Assembly: GCF_009663145.1 (NCBI RefSeq)
Contig: NZ_VKHR01000044.1
Location: forward strand, 13,187-47,439
Direction: 5' to 3'
DNA from: Shewanella sp. TC10
Lineage (GTDB): Bacteria; Pseudomonadota; Gammaproteobacteria; Enterobacterales; Shewanellaceae
DNA: 34,253 bases
The notes under the pieces: model-generated
Seen by the model: the letters and a program-made list of their open reading frames with translations, nothing else
What the model was told of the DNA's origin: nothing
The model's database searches: none
Part shown: positions 25,510 to 32,141 of the stretch, in pieces
Layout: each line of letters starts with the position of its first letter
Numbering within the stretch: position 1 is the first letter of the stretch
Made by a program: the position numbers and the translations under genes

Positions 25510-25760
25510 CCAAACTCCGTTTGGATAAAGGTCGTGGGTTTTCCACCCACACCCGACCAAGAGGGTATCAACAGCAATACCCTCTTGGATCACCCTGCCG
25601 CCCCTAACGAAAAATGCTGAAAAGCGCATATTTTCAATGGGGATTGATCCAGCTTTAGGCTTCACCTTTAGCCGCCTTCGGTCATTATCGAAAAGCCCTA
25701 ACGCTTCCGATAGGCCATCCGTGGCCTAACGAAAGCTAGCTTTGCATCCATGCCAAGCTC
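25510..25760 (-). repeat. Structured dispersed repeat, copy 2 (candidate structured RNA)
   Basis: Read on the minus strand, this has, in order: a hairpin with loop ATGGAT (stem GCTT.GC/GC.AAGC, about 25738-25757); a hairpin GGCC-ACGGAT-GGCC; GACCGAAGGCGGC; a perfect 10-bp stem AAGAGGGTAT/ATACCCTCTT with loop TGCTGTTG (25559-25586); a hairpin GTGGGT/ACCCAC (25534-25550) inside GGTC/GACC; and a small CCAAAC/GTTTGG hairpin (25510-25524). CGTTAGG occurs three times, before successive segments. It is about 93% identical to copy 1 over the first 100 bases. A 64-codon minus-strand frame (25471-25665) crosses it but is stopped by TGA at the sixth or seventh codon in copy 1, so a protein is unlikely. 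Confidence 0.78.
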
Positions 25761-26160
25761 ACGGTCTTTTCTTCAACGTCCTCAATTCAAATGGTGTCTT
25801 TTAGATTTGTATCTTTTTTATCTTTAAGTTGACGCGAATAAAGTTTAAATCGAAGAGACAATAATCCTAGTGTAGATGCGTTCAAGACCTTCGAGAACAT
25901 GGATGTTTTCGCAGAGCCCACAGGGATGCTTATATTGAAATCAAGAGTAGGCGTGTCTTGGATGTATCTGCACATAAGGTCGCTATTTCACATCTGACCC
26001 ATAGGGATATGGGAAATGTCATTATGATGTAGGGAACATCATTGACCATGTGATCGCGACATTTAGTTCATCCAGAACTTCCCTGCGGCAGGCAATGGAT
26101 TAGATTGAAGTAGTGATATAAGACAGCTTTGCCAATAAAAACTACGAAAACATTACATTA
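25761..26160. repeat. Hairpin-rich noncoding block, probably a mobile repeat
   Basis: No credible gene is seen (a 62-codon minus-strand frame at 25787-25975 has no features). The right half is dense in perfect inverted repeats: AAATGTC (26014-26020) with GACATTT (26058-26064), enclosing ATGATGT-AGGGA-ACATCAT (26024-26042); then AGTTC-ATCCA-GAACT (26065-26079); then CCTG/CAGG at about 26081-26092. The sequence reminds me of intergenic repeats common in Shewanella, but this could not be tested. It directly follows structured-repeat copy 2 and may belong to the same element. Confidence 0.5.
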
Positions 26161-26201
26161 TGATGTGTGAATCAATTTAAATATAAAGTTTACTCTGACC
26201 C

Positions 26202-26400
26202 AACTAATTCTATTTATGGTTATACAGATATTTGGTATAGATCAAATAAACAAGGCTACCAAAATGCTCCAGGGTTAATTCAGATGAAACGTGATATCGT
26301 TGATGGCGTTAATCAAAGATATAACAAACATAATGATTGGCAGCGCTTAGCCCCTCCTTCCAATGTTAATCCGTGGACTTTATTTCCGAAAAACTTCTAA
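26202..26400 (+). pseudogene. 3' remnant of a gene of unknown function, 5' end replaced by the RAYT-type end
   Basis: The frame reads about 66 residues (GYTDIWYRSNKQGYQNAPGL near its start, then QRYNKHNDWQRLAPP, ending WTLFPKNF). Nominal starts upstream (GTG 26167) fall before or within the inverted end sequence, so the original N-terminus is probably lost. Its stop TAA shares an A with the next ATG (TAATG), which implies translational coupling to the downstream membrane protein. I do not recognise the family. Composition is AT-rich compared with flanking chromosomal genes. A C-terminal effector fragment is possible but unproven. Confidence 0.45.
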
Positions 26401-26774
26401 TGGAAAGTATTAATGTGATTGATTTAATTAAAAGTTACCTAATTAATAGCTATAGGAAAAAATCCCTATCTTGGGGGCGGGGAACTATGCTGTTTGTGAA
26501 AGTAGACTTCATACTTATGCTATCAGCTATCTTATCGCCTCTGGCAGTTCTGACTGGAGTAATATTTGAAAATTTGAGTTTATTAATAATTTTCATAGCT
26601 TTGTTAGGAGTACTTACAAATACTTTGTTAGAACGTTTTTATTCAATATACGATGATATCGATAAAAGTGACTCACTTAATTATAACAAGTGTAGTTCAT
26701 GGTTAATTTTTTCTACTGGAATTATTTGTATAATCATAAGTTGCCAAATTATTATTTATTTTTACCCGCAATGA
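26400..26774 (+). CDS. Small membrane protein of unknown function, coupled to the upstream remnant
   Basis: This is a 124-residue protein starting at the ATG that overlaps the preceding stop by one base. A longer start at 26373 would overlap the upstream frame with no ribosome binding site. Three to four hydrophobic helices are visible: about 32-50 (VDFILMLSAILSPLAVLTGV), about 52-70 (LSLLIIFIALLGVL), and 99-121 (WLIFSTGIICIIISCQIIIY). A polar YSIYDDIDKSDSLNYNKC segment separates them. Small AT-rich membrane proteins directly coupled to an upstream gene are common as immunity proteins, which is the only reason for suspecting that role. No family is recognised. Confidence 0.5.
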   Translation: MESINVIDLIKSYLINSYRKKSLSWGRGTMLFVKVDFILMLSAILSPLAVLTGVIFENLSLLIIFIALLGVLTNTLLERFYSIYDDIDKSDSLNYNKCSSWLIFSTGIICIIISCQIIIYFYPQ

Positions 26775-26870
26775 GAATGCCAATACCAATAACATGGCCC
26801 CCCATTTTAGTAGGCTAATTATTAAACACTGAACTAGGCTTTATCTGCCCTTTAAAAACGGTATTTGAAG

Positions 26871-26950
26871 ATGGCTAGACCAAGACAAACCCTCGTGAGT
26901 TTAGAAGATACACCTCACTACCACTGTTGTTCGCGTGTGGTACGGAATAT
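26871..26950 (+). pseudogene. N-terminal fragment of a REP-associated tyrosine (IS200-like) transposase
   Basis: ATG at 26871 opens MARPRQTLVSLEDTPHYHCC followed by SRVVR, matching the conserved N-terminus of RAYT/Y1 transposases found widely in Shewanella and Vibrio. After about 25 codons similarity stops, the sequence runs into an end motif at 26954, and the frame closes at 27035. The catalytic HUH and tyrosine regions are absent, so this is an internal-deletion remnant. Confidence 0.7.
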
Positions 26951-27080
26951 GTGGGGTCAATGTAAACTTTATTTGAACACCATACATTTACTAATACCAC
27001 GCCCATTTTTTAGCCCCTTGGCACTAACGCATTAAAGTCCTGAAATAGCTTAGGCAACTTGCTCACTTTGCTCAACATTG

Positions 27081-27902
27081 CTAGCTTCTTTTGAGTTCCC
27101 TAGCTAAAAGAATGTCGGTGACTTTTCGACATAAACCACTGCCTTTGCGGGCAAACTCTCGCATAAATATCGCGTTAAAACCTGGGGTTATCATAAAAGT
27201 ACGATTGGACAAGCCTTTTAAAATTCCTCTACAGGCTTGCTCAACGGATAACACTCCTACCACCGAATTGACTCGGGCTGTAACGGCACTGCCATGTTTA
27301 CGCTCATGTTCTAGTAGTGGTGTCGCAATTTCGCCTGGGCAAATTACCGATACATCTATACCCTCTAGCTTTAGCTCAAGGCGCAGTACTTCCGCTAAGC
27401 CAACCACTGCAAACTTTGAAGCTGAATATGCCGCATGGGTATAAGTAACAGTGATACCTGCCAGCGATGCTACCAGGGCTAAGTGATCGCCTTGTTGCAT
27501 ATGCGCAGTCACACTTGCTGCAAAGTTTCGACTGCCCATCAAGTTGATGTCCACTACTTGCTTAAAGGTGTCATATGGCAACGCTTTAAAGGGGGCGGTA
27601 CGTAAAATACCTGCTGAGTTTAAAGCTAGAGCTGGGCGTCCAATATCTGCAACTGCTTTGTTTACAGCTTGTTCAACCTGATCTGGGTGACAAATATCTA
27701 ACTGGTACACCTGAACTTGGTTACCTGTTGATAAATTTTTTAATTCAGCAAGTACGACTGCATTTTCTTGCAGGTCAAAAATAGCCAGGTTTGAGCCAGC
27801 TGCCATAAACGATTTAGCCAGCTCAGCACCGATGCCGCTCATGCCGCCGCTGATAAAGACTGTATTGGGCAGAGATTTATAAAATGGCTTAATATCAATC
27901 AT
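27081..27902 (-). CDS. Short-chain dehydrogenase/reductase (SDR)
   Basis: This is a 273-residue classical SDR. The cofactor motif is SGGMSGIG (residues 18-25), NSAG follows in the middle, and the catalytic pair is Tyr159 and Lys163 (YSASK), with ASLAG just before as the serine region. PGEIATPL after the active site is the usual PG motif. Reaction: NAD(P)-dependent oxidation or reduction of a hydroxyl or keto group on an unknown, possibly lipid-like, substrate. It is the last gene of a three-gene operon and overlaps the epimerase gene by 8 bases (ATGATTGA). It may be NADP-preferring, but the sequence does not settle this. Confidence 0.92.
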   Translation of the reverse strand: MIDIKPFYKSLPNTVFISGGMSGIGAELAKSFMAAGSNLAIFDLQENAVVLAELKNLSTGNQVQVYQLDICHPDQVEQAVNKAVADIGRPALALNSAGILRTAPFKALPYDTFKQVVDINLMGSRNFAASVTAHMQQGDHLALVASLAGITVTYTHAAYSASKFAVVGLAEVLRLELKLEGIDVSVICPGEIATPLLEHERKHGSAVTARVNSVVGVLSVEQACRGILKGLSNRTFMITPGFNAIFMREFARKGSGLCRKVTDILLARELKRS

Positions 27903-28890
27903 ATGAGTTCTGCTTCTGTTGTAGATGTTGTGCTAACTCGGCCATTGCTTGGTCAAATGACACCAGAGGTTGATAACCTAAAAGCGATTGAGCTTTCGCG
28001 GTTGAAAACTCGTTAGCGCCGCCAGTTAGACGATAAGCCTGTCGAGTAATAAGTGGTCGTTGTTTTTGTTTGGTGACATAGCCAATCAATTCCAGTATTG
28101 GAGCCAGCATCCTCGCTAACCAGTTTGGGATCTGTTTGGGTGTAGGTGCATTGGCTGCGTATGCCAATTGATTCCAGTATTGGGACCAGGTAACCCCAAA
28201 TCCGTCTGAACCGAGGAAAATATCACCTTTGTTATGCTTTGAGCCTTCAACTAATAGCATTAAATGGACTAAGTTTTTAACATGCACCAATCCCGCATCC
28301 CAATGGCCAGTTCCCATCATGATAGGGTCACCATTGCGTATCATCGCTAAGGGGATTATTACCCAAGGAATACTGCCTACGCCAAATACATTACCTGGGC
28401 GAATAATGGTCGCTTTTAGTCCCTGTTTGCTTACTGCTTCCAAGGTGACGCACTCTTGTTGCTGTTTGCAAAACTCATAGTTTGAAGACGCATTGCCTGT
28501 TGGTGATGCTTCAGTTAACTTGCCTTTTCCTAACGCGTCAGCATAAGCACACACACTTGTGGTCACGATAAAATGTGCCTGTTGGGCTACGGCGAGTTCT
28601 ATAGCTTGTTTAGTACCATTGACCGTAATATCAACATGCTCTTGACGTGATCCCCAATCACTCACAACGGCTGCGAGGTGAAACAAAACATCAAAGTCGC
28701 CGATGTCCTCGCTGATGCTGACTAAGGTTCGAATATCACCTTCAACTTGCTTGACTCGTCCTTGCCATTCAATCGGAGCTGCTTCACCAGCAAACATTAA
28801 TGCAGTGACCTTATAGCCTTTTTCGAGTAGATCTCGGACTAAATGCCGACCAATGAAACCGCCGGCGCCTGTGACAAATGCTGTTTTCAT
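27895..28890 (-). CDS. NAD-dependent epimerase/dehydratase family (3-beta-HSD-like)
   Basis: This is a 331-residue extended SDR. The N-terminal TGAGGFIG (residues 7-14) is the GxxGxxG dinucleotide site. LFHLAAVVSDWG follows, and the active site is Tyr138 with Lys142 (YEFCK), preceded by a TSVCAYA serine region. RPGNVFGVG is the conserved segment after it. The family acts on sugar nucleotides, steroids or flavonoid-type ketones, and the hydrophobic C-terminal half (NWLARMLAPILELIGYV) favours a lipid-like substrate. It overlaps the SDR by 8 bases and lies 12 bases after the MBL-fold gene, so the three are cotranscribed. Confidence 0.9.
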   Translation of the reverse strand: MKTAFVTGAGGFIGRHLVRDLLEKGYKVTALMFAGEAAPIEWQGRVKQVEGDIRTLVSISEDIGDFDVLFHLAAVVSDWGSRQEHVDITVNGTKQAIELAVAQQAHFIVTTSVCAYADALGKGKLTEASPTGNASSNYEFCKQQQECVTLEAVSKQGLKATIIRPGNVFGVGSIPWVIIPLAMIRNGDPIMMGTGHWDAGLVHVKNLVHLMLLVEGSKHNKGDIFLGSDGFGVTWSQYWNQLAYAANAPTPKQIPNWLARMLAPILELIGYVTKQKQRPLITRQAYRLTGGANEFSTAKAQSLLGYQPLVSFDQAMAELAQHLQQKQNSYD

Positions 28891-28902
28891 AGCAAAGCCC
28901 CT

Positions 28903-30021
28903 CTACTTGTTTGTACTGTTAGTGAAAGGTCTTCCGTATTCTAATTCACCGACTGTAAACGTTGGTTTTAAACCGGGAAACCCCCAGTATTGGGTGAATT
29001 CAGACGAGGTAGCGACATTGGGAAAATCAGAGTTACGTTTTGACGGGCCTGCAATGGTTTTTTCCATAACCATCGACATATATTGCTCTAAGGCGCCTTC
29101 CAAAGTATTTCCGTTTAATATGACCTCCATGCCTGTCGACTTGGCAAACTCTCGTACTCCCTTAATGCCTGACTTCTCTGGTGCGTAGCAATCTGCGCAA
29201 ATACCATTTTCACTGGTGACAAATAAACCATCTGCGGTATGGGCGACCAAAGAATGGTTACCTTCTGTATGCCCTGGTGTTTGCACTAATGCAACGCTGT
29301 CACCGAGCATGACACTTGAATCCAGTAAAATGATTTTGTCAGGGTCAATGCCGTCTATACCGTTTGGGCAATACCAAGTTTGTTGAGGTGGTAATAGTGC
29401 TTGAGTTGATATCCATTCCTGTCGCATTACTAACAGCTTGGCATTAGGGAAGTAGCCCTTAGCACCATGGGCACCTAACCATTTGCGTACATCTTGGGTA
29501 TGCAGATGGTCATAAGAAATGAAGTCAATGTTTTCAGGTTTGAGGCCGACCTTTGCTAGTGCTTGCTCTACATCATTTAATTGCGGTGACAGGAAGTTCA
29601 TCATCGGCTTTTCAAACATGCCCAGTGATTGACGCAAATTTTTGAAGAACGGCGTTTCACCGTTGCCTTCTATATCCGAAGGTGAAAACAATAAAGTTTT
29701 TAAACCTTGTTTGGTCTGGTACTGAATCACAAATAAGCGATTCAAAATGTGTAAATAAGGGCTTTTAGCTGTCTCTACATTCAGTAAGCCGTATTTGGTC
29801 GGGTAGGGAACACGAATGAGATCAACGCTTTTATAAAACTCAACTTGTTCATCTAGCGCTAACATGTATTGACGGAAATCATTCGCAGACTGGCGAACTG
29901 CTTCCAATCGCGCTTTAGGTGACAGATCGATGCGCGACTTGTCAAAGTACGACACTTTGCGAATACTATGTTGTTCTAATATTTGTTCTGAAGCAGCTGG
30001 ATAAATCATTATAAAAGCCAT
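28903..30021 (-). CDS. MBL-fold metallo-hydrolase family protein with a variant zinc motif
   Basis: This is a 372-residue protein if started at ATG 30021; an upstream TTG (30045) would add 8 residues, and neither has a strong ribosome binding site. The metallo-beta-lactamase fold is shown by YDHLHTQDVRKW (170-181) and QTPGHTEGNHSL with His251. The usual HxHxDH reads His172-L-His174-T-Gln176-Asp177, so the second-site Asp/His pair is replaced or shifted. A later SENGICADCYAPE segment may supply other ligands. There is no signal peptide. It is the first gene of the operon with the epimerase and SDR, divergent from an AraC-type regulator. Substrate is unknown. Confidence 0.82.
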   Translation of the reverse strand: MAFIMIYPAASEQILEQHSIRKVSYFDKSRIDLSPKARLEAVRQSANDFRQYMLALDEQVEFYKSVDLIRVPYPTKYGLLNVETAKSPYLHILNRLFVIQYQTKQGLKTLLFSPSDIEGNGETPFFKNLRQSLGMFEKPMMNFLSPQLNDVEQALAKVGLKPENIDFISYDHLHTQDVRKWLGAHGAKGYFPNAKLLVMRQEWISTQALLPPQQTWYCPNGIDGIDPDKIILLDSSVMLGDSVALVQTPGHTEGNHSLVAHTADGLFVTSENGICADCYAPEKSGIKGVREFAKSTGMEVILNGNTLEGALEQYMSMVMEKTIAGPSKRNSDFPNVATSSEFTQYWGFPGLKPTFTVGELEYGRPFTNSTNK

Positions 30022-30132
30022 GTGATCTAGGATTGATTTTTTCAACTCTACGCTCGAAATAAAATTATTAATTGATATTTTATACCAACTAATTGATTAT
30101 TGACGACACTTACTACTTAACGATTTGACTCC

Positions 30133-31152
30133 ATGTATTTAGTCCGAGCTGGTGCGATAGAAAATATTGACTCATTTATCAGGCTACACGGCCTGAATCC
30201 TATTGAGCTGTTAGCGGAGTTTAATTGGACTGTGTCATTGTTGCGGGAGCCTGAAACGCTACTTTCTTATATAAAAGTGGCAGATTTTTTGGATTATTGT
30301 GCAGCAAAGAGTCAAGACCCTTTGTTTGGCTTCAAGTTAACCCAGAATCAGAGCTTTTTGGTGTTAGGAGAGCTGGTTGCATTACTAAGTCAGCAAGCAA
30401 CTTTTGCAGACACAATCGCTTTTTTTCAAAAATACAATCACCTGCATGCTCTAGGTATTCAATTGAGCAGTAAGATAAACAATGAAAAGCTAGAAGTTCA
30501 TTACCATTTTGATTTCAGTAATCAATCTGGCTTACAACAATTGATCCTTCTTAGCGCTGGTCACGCTTATAAATATGCACAAATGTTAATACCTGAACAC
30601 AATAATCAAATTGCCATTCACACCACCCAAAACATTTCACCTGAGTGCATCTATACCCTAGGCGACGACAGCGATGTGTTTAGGCCAAACAGCGATTTTA
30701 ATGGTATTAGTTTTCCCCTAAGTTGGTTGTCAAAAGACGTTGCCAACAGCAACCCTGCAATCAAGCAATATACATTGCAGCGTGCCGCTGTGTTAAATGC
30801 CAGATATCCAAATGATCTCGCCGCACAGGTGCGCTTTGTCGCAAGTAACTTACTTAGCACTGGAGAATGTTCAATAGAGTCGGTCGCCTCTGCGTTAGAT
30901 GTTCAGCCACGGGCATTGCAAAGACGCCTACAAAAACAGGGGATGCAATTTCGTCAGTTATTACAGAAAGTGAGGCAGTTAAAGGCAGAGCAGTATTTGA
31001 GAAACAGTCAAATGTCGATCACCGATATAGCGTTAAGCTTGGGTTATTCAGAAACCGCAGTATTTAGTCGTAACTTTAAACAATGGACTGGTCATACAGC
31101 ATTAAAATGGCGTGAAGCGCAACTGCTCAATAACGTAAAAAGAATTGGTTAA
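30133..31152 (+). CDS. AraC family transcriptional regulator (Arabinose_bd-type N-terminus)
   Basis: This is a 339-residue protein. The N-terminal part (about 10-200: IRLHGLNPIELL, DYCAAKSQDPLFGFKLTQ, LGELVALLSQQATFADTIAF) resembles the PF12625 ligand domain of the OruR/ArgR-like AraC subgroup. The C-terminal part (about 240-335) has two HTH units: CSIESVASALDVQPRALQRR and MSITDIALSLGYSETAVFSR, ending FKQWTGHTALKWR. It diverges from the MBL-epimerase-SDR operon with only about 110 bases between starts, so it probably controls that operon and itself. The inducer is unknown. A terminator at 31322 is about 170 bases downstream. Confidence 0.92.
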   Translation: MYLVRAGAIENIDSFIRLHGLNPIELLAEFNWTVSLLREPETLLSYIKVADFLDYCAAKSQDPLFGFKLTQNQSFLVLGELVALLSQQATFADTIAFFQKYNHLHALGIQLSSKINNEKLEVHYHFDFSNQSGLQQLILLSAGHAYKYAQMLIPEHNNQIAIHTTQNISPECIYTLGDDSDVFRPNSDFNGISFPLSWLSKDVANSNPAIKQYTLQRAAVLNARYPNDLAAQVRFVASNLLSTGECSIESVASALDVQPRALQRRLQKQGMQFRQLLQKVRQLKAEQYLRNSQMSITDIALSLGYSETAVFSRNFKQWTGHTALKWREAQLLNNVKRIG

Positions 31153-31321
31153 ACAAACGACTAACGCGTCAACTACTTTAAACTTGTACGAATGTCGTTT
31201 GCCGATATAACCATAATACTAGTAATCAGATAGCAAGATTTAGGGTTTTCAATGATGTCTGCTTATGATTGCAGCGACAAGTCATTGAGCTTGTAAACTA
31301 AGCCAGTTGTCATTTTATGAG

Positions 31322-31355
31322 AACCTTTTCTCAATATTATTGGGGAAAGGTTTTT
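31322..31355 (+). terminator. Rho-independent terminator between the AraC gene and ankB-like gene
   Basis: AACCTTTTCTC, loop AATATTATT and GGGGAAAGGTT pair along 11 positions with two wobble pairs; five T residues complete the element. Confidence 0.7.
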
Positions 31356-31403
31356 ATGTTTGCGACCTTTAAGCCAATAAGCACAACATCACTAAAGAAG
31401 CAT

Positions 31404-31994
31404 TTAATTATTAGATAACAATGCGCTGGCTAACTTATCGCTTTGTCCCCAATATTCTGCGAAATCATTCAATGTCATGCCAGACTTATTGGTCAGCTTA
31501 GCGTCGCACTCATGGCGATATAACTGTTTGATGATTGTAAACTCTGCCTTGATTACAGCGCCCATTATGGCGGTATTACCACGTTTATCTTGTAGGCAAG
31601 CATTGGCTCCTAGGTCGAGTAATGCAGATGTTGCTGGAGCTTGGCCATTGTATGCAGAGACCATTAGGGCTGTGTAACTTTGGCTGTTACGGTGATCGAT
31701 AGGAAAGCCTGCTTCAATAAATTGGGTCAACACCTCTACATCGCCCGTTCTAGCAGCGGCAAAGAAATAATCCACTAAAAGCTGCGTTTCTTTATCGATG
31801 TTATTAGCGTCTGATTGCTGAGCTGCAAGCTGGTTCATATCATTATTTGAGTTAGCCTCATATGAATTAACCTCTACAGGCTGAGCCGTTGAGTAAGACA
31901 ATAGAAAATATGAAATAACAAAGCTCACTGACAAGCTGGTTTTTAACACGCTAGGAATGGACTTAAATGAAATCGATTTTAGTGAAATAGACAT
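31404..31994 (-). CDS. Exported ankyrin-repeat protein, AnkB-like partner of the catalase
   Basis: This is a 196-residue protein. The N-terminus is long but has a hydrophobic core (SLSVSFVISYFLLSYSTA) consistent with an export signal or anchor. The C-terminal half holds about three ankyrin repeats: FFAAARTGDVEVLTQFIEAG, then YTALMVSAYNGQAPATSALL with DLGANAC, then NTAIMGAVIKAEFTIIKQL. In Pseudomonas aeruginosa an ankyrin-like gene (ankB) lies directly downstream of the periplasmic catalase gene katB and is needed for full catalase activity. Here the order and strand are the same, with a 147-bp gap without an obvious terminator. A structural or heme/iron-supporting role at the membrane is inferred from that precedent. 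Confidence 0.82.
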   Translation of the reverse strand: MSISLKSISFKSIPSVLKTSLSVSFVISYFLLSYSTAQPVEVNSYEANSNNDMNQLAAQQSDANNIDKETQLLVDYFFAAARTGDVEVLTQFIEAGFPIDHRNSQSYTALMVSAYNGQAPATSALLDLGANACLQDKRGNTAIMGAVIKAEFTIIKQLYRHECDAKLTNKSGMTLNDFAEYWGQSDKLASALLSNN

Positions 31995-32141
31995 AATCAG
32001 TACCGATGAAAGTAAAATATGGATAGTTTGGGATGGCCTACAAGACGCACTCTAAACGGGCAGAAAAGAGCAACATTACGTCTTGCAGGACTTACTCTGT
32101 CATCTAACGCGGGCCCAATTGCGTTATTTCAGTCCAATGTG

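Larger units (their letters stand above)
26183..26972. mobile_element. Segment bounded by RAYT-type inverted ends, with cargo and a transposase remnant
   Basis: ATAAAGTTTACTCTGACCC (26183-26201) and GGGTCAATGTAAACTTTAT (26954-26972) are inverted repeats matching at 17 of 19 positions. Such GGTCAGAGTAAACTTTAT ends are, as I recall, found next to REP-associated tyrosine transposase genes in this group. Between them lie an AT-rich two-gene remnant (26202-26774) and the start of a RAYT gene (26871-26950). Whether the segment ever moved as one unit is inference. Confidence 0.5.

Noticed and set aside
25471..25665. A 64-codon minus-strand frame as a small protein gene
   Set aside because: It lies across the structured repeat, begins at GTG, and the corresponding position in copy 1 has TGA after six codons. 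RNA structure explains the sequence better.
25787..25975. A 62-codon minus-strand frame
   Set aside because: It sits in a repeat-like noncoding block, has no ribosome binding site, and its residues show no domain or signal features.
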